Shown here: piece by piece, positions 50,338 to 60,420 of the stretch
Position numbering within the stretch: position 1 is the first letter of the stretch
Layout of the letters: each line of letters begins with the position of its first letter
Made by a program: the position numbers and the translations under genes
NCBI RefSeq assembly: GCF_905147365.1
Contig: NC_056412.1
Span: forward strand, 10,656,001-10,720,000
Source of the DNA: Aricia agestis
Taxonomy: Eukaryota; Arthropoda; Insecta; Lepidoptera; Lycaenidae
Reading direction: 5' to 3'
Length of the DNA stretch: 64,000 nt
Notes under the pieces: generated by a model
Seen by the model: only the letters and a program-made list of their open reading frames with translations
The model's database searches: none
Told to the model about the DNA's origin: nothing

Positions 50338-53300
50338 CTAGAAACATTAGTCTCGTTAGAAAAGAACACGCATTAGCGAAAAGGATTTATAACGAAGTAC
50401 TCTATACTACGCCTTGCAGTATTTTCTAGCAAAGTTCAAACTTTTCACTGTAATCAATGTAATACTGTTTAAAACATAAGCAACCCACCATACTTCTGTA
50501 CTAAACGTTACTAATATTATGTATCATCATCATCATATCATATCAGCCTATAGTCGTCCACTGCTGGACATAGGCCTCTCTCAATGAACGCCAAGATGAC
50601 CGATCTCCTGCTACTCGCATCCAACATGGGCCTGCAACTAAGCGGAGATCGTCGTCCCACCTATTTGGAGGTCGACCTACACCCCGATTTCCCAGCCTTG
50701 GTCTCCATTCCAGAGTAAGTTTAATATTATGTATGCAAACGTGTATTTGTCTGTTATTTTGTCGGCCTATTTAGTTTATTTATTTCTTTAAGTTACTTCA
50801 ACAGTGTTCATGCTTAAACCGGGTACGGAAATAACTAACAAAGAAAAAAGCACGCTATGTTAGTTGGAACTGTTTAAATCCTATCTACACTACTAAGTAA
50901 ACATTGACTTACTGATTGTACTTAATAGCTCCGAGGCCCAACATGCGGTAATCAATATCTCTGTGGCAGAAAACCTCATTCATCAGCGGCGAACGCGTAT
51001 TGAGTTTCTTGTCGTGACGCAGGCACTCTCCTAGCAGAACTCCTTTTTCTACTTTTGTCATCTTAGTGACATAATCTGTATGCAGCCTGTGCTCCACCGA
51101 GTTAAATATTTCCGTCTTGAATATTCGATTCACTTCCAACTCTAATAAAATAATGGAACCCTCTTAAAGCTCTTATAATCTTATCACAGTTGTCACTACA
51201 AATTACGTTACCCGAGAAATGAAAGTTACCAAATTATTTTATAATAGAAACTTCAATTTCGTTAGCCAAGAGCCCGATTCTCTTACCTTGGTTGAATGCT
51301 AGCTGTCTCACTTGCGGGATGCAAATTGGATAGCGAACCGAAATTCGAGATAGTTACAAGAATTGCCCCCTAGGCCCAGCGCGTTTAACAGCAAGCAAAC
51401 AATGATCTTTAAAGGTGGCATCTACTGCAACGTAGCAGACATGCATAAAAGTAAGTGTAATGACTAAAATAAAAAGATTTTGTTACCAAAAACTTGTATC
51501 TGGACTTTATTAATAATTATATAGAGATTAAAATATTTATTGGAGCCATATTTCAGGCTTCAGTAATAATTTTGTCTCATAAAGATGGTCGGTGTATAAG
51601 TATTCCACGTTCGTGCTATCAAATTACTCCGCCGAGAATGCACAAATAATAATACTATTTTATCGCGTGACCTCACGAACTAAAACAAAATATTTATGCA
51701 CACAACTAAATTGTCTATGGCAAATTGCGAAATGGCGGCATTCTTTAGCGTCATGGTAATCACCATACTAATATATTTTCAGGCCACTCAAGAAAAATAT
51801 CTGAGGAAATTTTTCTTTTTAGCAAAAACTCTACCTATGTCCTATACGACCTAAATCCAATGCTATAAATCTTATTGACACAGAAACTGCAATATAGCTT
51901 ATTGAGTAGTGATCCCTGCTGTAGAGTAAAGCCTGTAAGCTTTTTAAAAGTTCCACATACTCATTTACTCGAAGGTTCAAAATGAACCTTTTCTCTACTA
52001 TAACCATGGCCAAATTTTTTACGAAAACTTGAGTGCAAGGAAATACAATCAGCTCGCTCGGTGTAAATTTTTCTCCTCGCAGTCGCCTTAATTGCCTTTT
52101 ACGACATAACTCCTAAATGGATTTAGAACGTCTGCATTAAGGCGATTCATTAGGTTAGAAATAGTGACCGCAGAATTCGCGGAAACTGTAGATGATCTCC
52201 TTAATTAATAATTGCTGAAGTGAAACTTCTTAAGGCGCGTGGATAGTTTTTAAAAGGCGCGTCATGAAAAATAGGGTCAAAATAATATTGCGTCAAGACA
52301 CGGTATCGTCACGAATTTGGACAGAAGTTTCACTTCTGAAACGTGTACACAAGTTCTTTAGAAAAAAGGTAAAGTGGTTCCGAGACGATCAAGCCGCTTG
52401 GCGGCAAGTACGTAGAATTCAAGCAAAAGTAAAAAATATAAATCACATTAAGCGTGGAGCAAGCACATAAATTCCGGACTCTAGCATCAAGCGAACATTG
52501 TAAACGGTCAATTTGCTTGAAGCAAGCAAAAATCTACGCGCCTAGCATCTTCTTCGTCTCTGAACCCCATAAGTCAGGGGTTCCCAATTTCCCCTGTGCA
52601 CCGCGGCGCGGCGCCCTGGTGTGCCGTGGAATGGCAAGTCGCAGGAGGGGCTTGCCTTTCCACGGCGCAAGTCAGGTAGATGATTAAAAATATTTTTATT
52701 ACTATTTACCTGCTTAACCTGACTATAATAATCATTAAAAGTATTTATTTATGTATCTTTTTCTAATAGCTAGGTAGAGTAGGGCGCTGTGACAATATAC
52801 TTTAAGTGTAATTGCGCCGCAGGCTGAAAAAGATTGGGAACCCCTGCCATAAGCTATAACCACCTATTTGGTTGAATTGTTGCCGTCCGAGAGCCAGCCA
52901 TACAATCTGGACGCACATTCGTATAAACGTCTCGATGAAGCGCGCATCTTTATCTGACAAGGACCGCCGTTTTTTGTTCGGGCCCATATGATGGAACTTT
53001 TTCGTATCGCACCCACCTGCGAACATACTGTCTGTAAAACACTCCATGGCAATGAATAAAGATTTAGCGATTAAAAGCAGTTTCTATAGCTAGGCATATT
53101 ATGCTAGTATACCTAGTACCTACACAATTACTTCTAGAAGCATTTAAGGTTAATCAAGGCTAAGTGTAAGACCTAGAAAATTGGGAGCAAATTATAGGTG
53201 TCAGCATGAGAAAGCAGAGCTAAAAAATATGCAAAGAAATTATAGCTAGGTAAACTAAAACACAATTAAAAAGCTTTAAACTCAATTTACAGAAAAATAA

Positions 53301-56300
53301 TGTAGCAGGCGTTAGCTATTTCATAAACTGTAAGCCGTAAGCTTTAAGCATTTTCTGTGATTTACAAAAATAATTTCAAGTCAAAAATAGCCCCGTAAAA
53401 ATTGCTAGAGATTAAAATCACCGACGAGTACAGTGCTATACTCCTTGGCGACCAAAATTCGTAAGTCGCTCAAATTCTCCCTGAAGTCACGTTCCAATAT
53501 TTCACACTGGGGCGTCCGTATCTTCGTCTCACACGCGATGATCCGATTTGCCATCTCATCTGAGATCTAGGGTATAAAAGGTTAATATAAAAGATAAAGG
53601 TATATAAGTATATAACAAACGTTGTACGCACTTTGGGAGATGCAACCATGTTTCTAATGGTATGCTATAATGGTATCATTATTCATACAACGTCTGTCAC
53701 TGTTATTAACATAAAGACGATCAAGAGCAACAGAAATTAATTGGATTTACCGATTTAACCACGTTTAGCTCTATCATTATTATAGGGCCTGATTTTTTTT
53801 CTATAAACGTTTCAAATTATTTAGCAACCGTGAGTGCTGTTATTTATTACAGTGCGGCAAAGAAAAAACCCATAGGGATGGACAATGGGGTACATAAAAT
53901 ATAATTTGTAGGCTGCATCCCCGCCCACATCCAGTAAATTCGATCCAAAGTATAGGAATGGGTGTGACATACCTGTAAATAATACTGGACGTAGAGCACG
54001 AGCGCCCTAATAAATCTCTCTGTGGTCGGCAAATGCAGCATGCTGATCAACATGGGACTTAATATAGTGAAAGGCGCGGTGTATAAAGCGAGATCTTTCA
54101 CGCCCTGAAATCCATACTAAATACTAATATTGTACCTAAATGCGAATGTGTATCTATTGCCGCTTCACTCTCAAACCGCTGAACCGATTTTGCTGAAATT
54201 TGGTATCTAAGAGATAGTTTGAGTCTCAAAAAAGGGGTGCTTTTTATCCCGGAAAAGGTATGATTTTTAACCCGGGAAAATGTCCCTAGAGAGAACTTTG
54301 ACGCAACTTTACAATTTTATAAGTAGTGAAATTATTGCAACACACAGAAATTAACTTGGCACCTTCTTCTTTGGAGTTTCCGTAAAACGAGGTACCTACT
54401 TTATTTCTGAATAAATTTCTTTTGTTTCCTGTTCTGTTTAAGGTAGGACCTACAAATCGTCAATAGAGTAGTTTTCAAGACTTGCTATAAGTTAAATTAT
54501 ATTACAGCTTTAGTTATGATATATTTTTGTTGTCAAATACAATTTGACTTAGTGCCAACCCACACGTACCACAACCACACGACATCGCAATGACAAAATG
54601 TCGTCGAGCTGTGGTTACGTGTGAATGGTGTCGCTGCAGCATTTTGTTGGTTGCGTTGTGGTACCGACAAAATGACGTTGCGATGTGGTTGCGACGTGGT
54701 TGCGTCATGTGCAAGTCGAACTATTGCAGTTCGACTCCGGCTTTTATAGCGGAAACAAGTCTTGCCCAAAGTCGTGAATTTCTAAGAGGACACTTTATTG
54801 TTGCTATCCTTGCTATATGTATTATTGATAAGAAGAAGGCGACAACGATGTCAGCGTAATCGTCGAAATAGAATTTATTGGGTACATCCTTTATTATGGT
54901 AAACAAAAGTCAAAGCCAATTTCGTACTGATTATCTTATACTGCGAAGGTTCAAGATAAAGTTTTTCAAAAAATTTAGAATGAGCACAAACACATTTGAC
55001 TACTTGTTAAAGGAACTGCATAGTGATAGTGATAGTGAACCCTAAAAAACCTAATAATAATAATATTATTATTATATTAAAAAAAACATTAAATAAAAAA
55101 TATACGGCAACGAAAAATGCGAGTACCTAACGAAACGCATTCGTGAGTAACGTTTCGTACTAGATGGCGTACCCGTTACTCAGTACCAACTACCAACTTT
55201 TGCTTTGGAAGAGCGCGGGCGGCGCGGGCGTGTCGTTGCATCGACGCAACGTTGTGGTTGCGATGTGGTTGCGACGTGGTTGCGACGTGGTTGCGACGTG
55301 GTTGCGATGTGGTTGCGATGTGGTCGGTATTTGACAAGTGGTCGACAACGACTGCAAAATGTGGTACGTGTGAATGGTCCAGTTCATTTACAATACGAAA
55401 TATACGCCCGACCACGTCGTGTGTTTGTCGTGTGGTTGCGGTTGTCGTGTGGTTGTGGTACGTGTGGGTTGGCCCTTAGTAATACTCAGCGATTTACGTT
55501 AACCAACAATTTCTTCTGTACTTGTTATTAGTTTATTACATTGACTTGCCTGCACAGTAATAACATCTGGCTGTCCGGGTTTAGTTTTTCTTTGGTAGCG
55601 TCTTCGGAAGCGAATCTAATAGAAAATAAAGTGAAATTGTAGGGAAACTATATTTCTCGAGTCGTCGCCTTATCGGTGAATCAACGAAGAACTTACAAGC
55701 GACTAAACTATTCGATTGAAAAACTGATGAAATAGTCTCTCGGTAGTCGATCAACATTTGTACCATTCGCCGTTCATGATCATCACTCTGCCTTCGTTTT
55801 TACTTATAACAAAATCTTAATAATCAAATAATATTTTTTATTTTGTTATTTTATTTATTTGAATTTAAAATCTTATGTTATAAATCTATACAGGGTGTAA
55901 CAAAACTAAGTGTAATACTTTAAGGTGTGTATCAGTCTCCCGTATAGTTTTGTGATTTGTATGGGCAAGCGCCCACACATATACCTACACCCTTAATTAT
56001 CATCACTTAGTTTTGTTAAATCCTGTAACATTGTATACATTCTTAATATTATAAATGCGGATGTGTCTTTCTGTCTATTACCTCTTCACGTTCATACCTC
56101 TAAACCGATTTAGATAAAATTTGATATGGATAAACTTTAGGCCATAAGAAAGGACACAGTATACCCTTTCAAAGGCACATACGGGCTAATGTACTTATCC
56201 CAAAAGATTTATTTCCTAAAAAACGGGTTCCCCGAAAAAACGAACTAGAGTGCATCGACGTAGCTAATAACACCTAGATTATTATTTATGTGTCTCATAC

Positions 56301-57092
56301 TTCCTAACAGCCTTACAGCTGTTAGAAAGTACGCACGGATTTAGCTCGCGCGTTTTCCCAAACGCTACAGCAGAAAACGCGCACGTCTGAACGCACCGTA
56401 AGGGCTCCAACTGAGGGCTCCCACACAAAACTGCGAGTTCGTGCGAGTTCGCATCGCAATGTCATTTTTATTATAAGTTTTGTCGCAGATATTTGCGATA
56501 CGAATTCACAGTTTTGTGTGGGAGCCCTAAGTTACCTGCTCAATAATATCCAAATCATCTCTAAACTCCACCGTCCCTGTCGGCGCCTTCGTTGGTATCT
56601 GAAGCTCTTCGACCTGCTCCGGAGGTATGTCACTTTCGGAAATTTAAGCAATTAGGTATGACACTGAACATGACAGGTTACAGACATACCTAATGATTTA
56701 CTAAGACACAGTGGCGGCCCTAAGGGGTGGCGAACAGGGCAATCGCCCGGGGCCTCGCAAGGTATTCTTTGGCAAGACAAAGGGCCTTGCGAAGACCTTC
56801 CGCCCGGGGCCTCGCAATGGGTAAGGCCACCACTGCTAAGACGTAATAAATAAATTATATTCCTAACGCCTTCGTAACCCAGTTTATACCTAAAGTTAAT
56901 ATACCTAGTAGGTATATTAACTTTATGCTTTATATACCATTTTAAATCATAGTTAAGTCAAACCGTTCATTATGAATAGTTAACACGTATGATTTACCTC
57001 ACGAAAATTAACTCTTTGGCGGTTTCGTCCCACTCCCAATGTCCATCTTCATATAAACCACCGAATAAGCTTTCCTCGTCATCATCGGCCAT
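50139..57092 (-). CDS. PPP1R36: PPP1R36-like protein (protein phosphatase 1 regulatory subunit), nine exons
   Basis: Exons (minus strand): 57092-56998, 56632-56536, 55787-55697, 55615-55550, 54104-53973, 53566-53422, 53031-52864, 51141-50913, 50337-50139. The product is about 405 residues; the vertebrate PPP1R36 I compare it with is about 420. Shared landmarks, recalled and not aligned: an N-terminal GHWEWDETAKELIF, VITVQGVKDLALYT, ERFIRALVLYVQYYL, HHMGPNKKRRSLSDKDARF leading into FIRMCVQIVWLALGRQQF, ELEVNRIFKTEIFN, DYRMLGLGAI, and GIIGLPQGHFDTML. PPP1R36 binds the PP1 catalytic subunit and is mainly known from testis. The only RVxF-like stretch is TVEF in exon 2, which lacks the usual basic residue. 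All junction phases agree except exon 3/4. Intron 4 is GC-AG. A poly(A) signal AATAAA lies at 50025-50020. Family assignment is likely, function inferred. Confidence 0.75.
50525..50710 (+). repeat. Lepidopteran interspersed repeat in intron 8
   Basis: Marked by GTCGTCCACTGCTGGACATA followed by GGCCTCTC and by AGCGGAGATCGTCGTCCCAC. This is a widely dispersed non-LTR-type tail in moths and butterflies. It lies in the 0.57-kb last intron of the PPP1R36-like gene. Confidence 0.65.
50913..51141 (-). CDS. PPP1R36: PPP1R36-like exon 8
   Basis: Acceptor TTTTATTAG; AG completes Glu with the G of exon 7. It reads ELEVNRIFKTEIFNSVEH... to DIDYRMLGLGAIKYN and ends CA then GTAAGT (phase 2). Confidence 0.8.
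52575..52846. mobile_element. 272-bp hAT-type MITE in intron 7
   Basis: The ends CAGGGGTTCCCAATTT and AGATTGGGAACCCCTG are inverted repeats. The flanks are CCATAAGT (52567-52574) and CCATAAGC (52847-52854), an 8-base duplication with one difference. A GTGCCGTGGAATGGCAAG and GCCTTTCCACGGCGC inner pair forms a stem. Confidence 0.85.
52864..53031 (-). CDS. PPP1R36: PPP1R36-like exon 7
   Basis: Acceptor GTGTTTTACAG; two bases complete an Asp codon. It encodes DSMFAGGCDTKKFHHMG... and FIRMCVQIVWLALGRQQFNQ, the best-conserved segment of the family. Donor GTGGTT (phase 1). A hAT MITE begins 17 bases into the intron. Confidence 0.8.
   Translation of the reverse strand, partial: TVCSQVGAIRKSSIIWARTKNGGPCQIKMRASSRRLYECASRLYGWLSDGNNSTK
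53422..53566 (-). CDS. PPP1R36: PPP1R36-like exon 6
   Basis: Acceptor ATACCCTAG; ISDEMANRIIACE... to KEYSTVLV plus one base; donor GTGATT (phase 1). Helical and charged, consistent with the family's central region. Confidence 0.75.
53973..54104 (-). CDS. PPP1R36: PPP1R36-like exon 5
   Basis: Acceptor TGGATTTCAG; 44 codons, GVKDLALYTAPF to YVQYYLQ; donor GTATGT, phase 0 on both sides. The segment ERFIRALVLYVQYY is a family landmark helix. Confidence 0.8.
54117..54300 (+). mobile_element. Helitron-type 5' fragment
   Basis: TACTAATATTGTACCTAAATG, CTCAAACCGCTGAACCGATT and TTTTTATCCCGGAAAAGG are the usual 5' half of non-autonomous Helitrons here; no CTAG end follows. Confidence 0.5.
54552..55475. 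mobile_element. PIF/Harbinger element remnant, 924 bp, TTA duplication
   Basis: Inverted ends GTGCCAACCCACACGTACCA and TGGTACGTGTGGGTTGGCCC, flanked by TTA (54549-54551 and 55476-55478). Near 54925-55047 a plus-strand frame reads FKKFRMSTNTFDYLLKEL, the start of a Harbinger transposase; the DDE domain is missing. Both ends are rich in GTTGCGACGTG 11-mers; about six are in tandem at 55257-55322. It lies in intron 4 of the PPP1R36-like gene. Confidence 0.85.
55550..55615 (-). CDS. PPP1R36: PPP1R36-like exon 4 (GC donor)
   Basis: Acceptor TTTTCTATTAG; 22 codons ending PGQPDVITVQ. The donor is CAG then GCAAGT, a canonical GC-AG intron start. It joins exon 5 in phase 0 as ...VITVQ-GVKDLALY, which matches the family well, so the exon is real despite its length. 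Confidence 0.65.
55697..55787 (-). CDS. PPP1R36: PPP1R36-like exon 3
   Basis: Acceptor GAAGGCAG; the frame reads SDDHERRMVQMLIDYRE... to SLVA. The best donor (GCTT then GTAAGT, exon end 55697) leaves phase 1, which does not fit exon 4. Weaker donors in phase 0 exist at 55703 (GTCGCT) and 55685 (GTTGAT). The exon end is therefore uncertain. Confidence 0.6.
55891..56025. mobile_element. 135-bp MITE with TA duplication (internally deleted copy)
   Basis: Ends CAGGGTGTAACAAAACTAAG and CTTAGTTTTGTTAAATCCTG with TA flanks (55889-55890, 56026-56027). It is a shortened member of the 42162-42419 family, in intron 2 of the PPP1R36-like gene. Confidence 0.8.
56046..56230 (+). mobile_element. Helitron-type 5' fragment in intron 2
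   Basis: TTAATATTATAAATGCGGATG, TTACCTCTTCACGTTCATAC and TCTAAACCGATTTAGATAAA are shared with the other Helitron-type fragments; the 3' hairpin-CTAG end is absent. Confidence 0.5.
56414..56528. mobile_element. 115-bp foldback MITE beside a splice donor
   Basis: The ends AGGGCTCCCACACAAAACTG and CAGTTTTGTGTGGGAGCCCT are perfect inverted repeats. Its right edge is 7 bases from the exon 2 splice donor (GT at 56535-56534). Confidence 0.8.
56536..56632 (-). CDS. PPP1R36: PPP1R36-like exon 2
   Basis: Acceptor CCGAAAG at 56633; the first base completes a serine codon from exon 1. It holds 32 codons (DIPPEQVEELQIP to DDLDIIEQ) and ends CAG then GTAACT in phase 0. A MITE begins 7 bases into the following intron. 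Confidence 0.75.
56709..56835. mobile_element. 127-bp hAT-type MITE in intron 1
   Basis: Ends CAGTGGCGGCCCTAAG and GTAAGGCCACCACTG; flanks CTAAGACA (56701-56708) and CTAAGACG (56836-56843) differ by one base. Internal CGCCCGGGGCCTCGCAA occurs twice as a direct repeat. Confidence 0.85.
56998..57092 (-). CDS. PPP1R36: PPP1R36-like exon 1
   Basis: The start codon at 57092-57090 opens 31 codons plus two bases (MADDDEESLFGG...), ending GTGAG then GTAAAT (phase 2). The WEWDETAKELIF stretch fits the family's W-x-W-x-DE-x-x-x-L-x-F start region. No in-frame ATG precedes it before intergenic sequence. Confidence 0.75.
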
Positions 57093-57099
57093 TTCAAAA

Positions 57100-59550
57100 T
57101 AAAATACACGAGTATATCCTCCTTGCCAGTAAGAATGAAATTAGAAATCGCGATTCACGACACGACGATTTCAGAACTGTCGATGTCATTGAATAAGACA
57201 ACTTCATACAAACTTCATAATTCATTTTTTTTTAATCTAAGTAGTTTTTAAGGGTCCCAACATCGACATATTGGGTACCAATAGGTACATAAGTCTTTGG
57301 GTACCAAGAATGGGTTTTTGGGTTTTCCCAGAGGGTTTTCCAGACTAAGCCATTTCTGAGTTTTGAAATATTTACCGGTACCGAAAGGCGAAAACTTATT
57401 CAAATCTACCAATAAAGTTTAGAAAAATGTACACGAGAAAATTTGAATAATCTACCAAATTGAAAATTTTATCGTGCGCGCGTAAGTTTTAAAAAATTTA
57501 CGACGTTACCAGCGAGTTATCCTAACGCCATCGCCATTGAATATAAAGATATGTAAATGTGCAGCAACTCCGAACCTTAAACTTACAAAATATAAGTTAC
57601 TACCGATTCCTTTTTGCCTAGGGTTGCCGCTAAACCGAAAAACCGGAGAAAGCAGTTTGCTTAGCCGGACATTTGTATAAAAAAGTCGTACTTTCAGTGT
57701 ATCTAAATTCTCAGCATAGCAATAGACTACATTCGGCAGAATGTGTACAAATTTTCTGTTTTATTAAAACAACTAGATGACGCCCACAACTCCGTTGCGC
57801 CAAAATTCGTTTATCGCGCGGGAACTGTACATTTTTTCCGGATAAAAAGTATCCCCTACGTCATTTCCCGGGACTCAAAGTATCTCCATACCAAATTTCA
57901 GCAAAATCGGTTCAGCGGTTCGAGCGTGAAGAGGTAACAGACAGACAGACAGACAGACAGACGGACAGACAGACAGACACACTTTCGCATTTATAATATT
58001 AACATCTAATACATTACAATTTTACATCTAATTAGGTGTAAAACTGTCTAAAATTAGTAGGATTCTCATATTAAATTACAGATTCAAAGCTGTACAAAGG
58101 CCGGACTCACTTAATTTTTGCCGGACACCTGACAAGTGCCAACCCTATTTCCGCCGTAGTGTGATATATTCGCTGAACCAGTGTTTGGTCCGATTGAGAT
58201 TTAACATTAAAAGCAAACAAGTATGTCAGGCCCCTCCATTGAATTCGTGAACCTATACAGACGATTGCACACACAAGGCTAGAGGCTTTGATCATGTGCG
58301 CTCTACCATAATATGATCACCGTCATATACCTACCGGCGGTACGGGGCATACTCCCCCGACTCCAGCCAACTATGATACCACACATCAAAGCACTGTTAT
58401 GTAATACCTGTCTGTATATATTTATCGGAAAACGTTCAATGTTCATTTAGCAGTCATAGCGAAAATACCCTTTTCATAGTATTAAACTACGAAGCTTTCG
58501 CCTGCAGCAGATACGTCCTCCCAACCACAGCTCCCAACAAAGCTTATGTCAATGTCTCCCAAAAACGACACGTTTAATCGCCGATCTACCTACCAACAGA
58601 GTAACACCAACTGCCTTGCTCACTCCTGCATCTTTCTCATTCATTTCTGCCGACAGAATATCTTAAAGTTGGGCGCAGCCTACTCTACATTTACGCGAAA
58701 AATTAATTTAAGAAGAATTTTAGAAGTACTCATTTCATAATGTTATAAAATATAAGCTATTGTTTATAATTCCTTTATTTTATTGGAATTAGAATTTTTC
58801 TAAAGTACAACAATAGGCTTGATGACTATTTTTTTTTATTATTGGTAATTGAACGACCCTTAAAAATAGAAACATCGCTGAAAGAATGACTCTGATAGCT
58901 TAAAAATTCACCAAGATATAACAATTCAAACATCTCATAAAATAGACCTGCCCGAACTGCTCCATACAAAGTGCTACGAAAGGCTGACGTCACTCTTTCG
59001 TAGTTTGTATGCATCGGGAGAGAACTTTGTTCGACAGGTATATTAAATATTGCGTTTCTGACAGTGGTTTTGTAACAAAAGTTGTTTTTAATTGCATAAG
59101 TTATCGAATGGTATACAAATATTAAGAAATATAATTGAAAAAAAAATCGACTTGATTATCCAACTTTGAAGGCGCTGCATAACAAAAAAAAATACAAATG
59201 CTATCGAGCTGAAATTTTGGGAACACTTATTTTTGTTTAATATAATAATAAAATTCGCTAATCTTTGACCTTGTCATCATCCCTATTCTTTTGAATCACG
59301 AGATACTCTTTTTCTTCTCTATTATAGAATCAATGAAGCACTATAGTGAACCAATAGCATGCCTCGACACTGCAATGAATATTCATATTATCGATTGCCC
59401 GCTTTATTCACTGTAAACACATGTACGTGTCCTTTCACGCCTGTCTTGTATTACGCAGATCTATACACCGTAATTATTATACAAGTGCTTAACGCAGCTC
59501 GGTGTACAAACAATTAGCTTTATTTCTTCAAATTGGGAGAATATGATAAA
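57100..59550. other. Intergenic stretch between PPP1R36-like and ALG8
   Basis: No gene recognised. At 57890-58010 lies an inverted Helitron-type 5' fragment (AAAATCGGTTCAGCGGTTCG, then a GACA tetranucleotide run and TTTCGCATTTATAATATT). The sequence just above 57092 should contain the PPP1R36-like promoter, but no clear core motif was found. Confidence 0.4.
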
Positions 59551-59555
59551 ATCAT

Positions 59556-59810
59556 TTTTTTACGACCTCTGTGGCTCAGTTGGTGGGCTGTTGGTAGCTC
59601 AAGGGGGTCGCGGGTTCGAATCCCGCCGACGGAACAAAAAGATTTCAAAGTTCCTGGGTCATGGATGTGTATAGGTATGTGTGTATCGTATAATAAAAAT
59701 CTTAAATATAATATAAAAGTATTAAATATATTTCCGTTGTCTGGTATCCGTAACACAAGTCCTTCAGGTACTTACCACGGGGCTGGTTCTAACTAACACT
59801 CTTCGGTTAC
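59556..59810 (+). mobile_element. tRNA-derived SINE
   Basis: The head has an A box (TGTGGCTCAGTTGGTGGGC) and a B box (GGGTTCGAATCCCGCC). The body follows the common lepidopteran pattern GTCATGGATGTGTATAGGTA, CCGTTGTCTGGTATCCGTAA and CACGGGGCTGGTTCTAACTA. The tRNA-like fold lacks a proper acceptor stem, so it is a SINE and not a tRNA gene. Confidence 0.8.
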
Positions 59811-59944
59811 ATTTTACAAGCACTCTACTCTTAATTCTTGACTAGAATCTAGACGTTAGAAACAAGAAGGTCATTATTTCTGCAGGGTTGTAACTTGTAA
59901 CTAGCCAGCAACGATTAAAGAAAACGCCACACTGTTTTTCGCTG

Positions 59945-59950
59945 TTTATT
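59945..59950 (-). terminator. ALG8: AATAAA poly(A) signal overlapping the ALG8 stop
   Basis: On the minus strand the end of the gene reads GAGAAATAAACAGCG: the stop TAA lies inside AATAAA (59950-59945). A GT-rich stretch (CAGTGTGGCGTTTTCTTT) follows within about 35 bases, as expected downstream of a cleavage site. Confidence 0.5.
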
Positions 59951-60420
59951 TCTCTTTCTTCTCGTATATCGACGTCGATGGTGTGAATATAGGAACTTTG
60001 CTCAGGTTAAAAGTAAGAAAATAGTAGTAGTAAGTTAACCAAAAGTATAAAACGCCTATAGAACAGTAGACCGAGGTGAGCATTAGAGGTAGGAACGGCA
60101 GGGTCTTATCCAGGCCCCAGGCCGCGTGAAGCACATTATCATAGAGGAATACCACCATCAGTCCGTAAAGGTATAGCGACTCTATTCTACCGAGCATGGG
60201 TAGGGACAGGAACTGACGTTTCTTACCGTACTTAGCTTTGTAATGTGTTTCGTACAACTGGGGAATGTTACCGTAAGCTATCGCTACGTGTGTTAAGAAG
60301 ATAAGTACTTTAATAGGCAGTAAATTCCTATGAAAGAGCAGCGGGAAGAGGGAGTAATGCCCGACAGTGGAGAGTACTAAAAATGATTTACCGTCGTCTT
60401 CACCGAGCACCGATAGGAAG
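59946..60420 (-). CDS. ALG8: ALG8 terminal exon
   Basis: Acceptor ACTTTTGTTTCAG at 60421; AG from the previous exon plus C makes Ser, giving PLSFLSVLGEDDGKSF... then STVGHYSLFPLLF and PLMLTSVYCSIGVLYFW. It stops at TAA (59948-59946). Confidence 0.93.

Noticed and set aside
52264..52470. Basic 68-residue plus-strand frame as a gene
   Set aside because: It lies in an intron on the opposite strand, with no family resemblance, and appears to be chance.
54721..54906. Minus-strand frame as an additional exon of the PPP1R36-like gene
   Set aside because: It lies wholly inside the Harbinger element with its own inverted ends and target duplication, and its phase fits no neighbour.
59562..59640. tRNA gene suggested by A and B boxes
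   Set aside because: The T-arm pairs well but the acceptor stem does not, and the sequence continues into a known SINE-type body. Called a SINE.
59946..60410. ALG6 instead of ALG8
   Set aside because: The third exon has VGHYSLFPLLF and a SVYCSIGVLYFW ending, which follow ALG8 and not ALG6.
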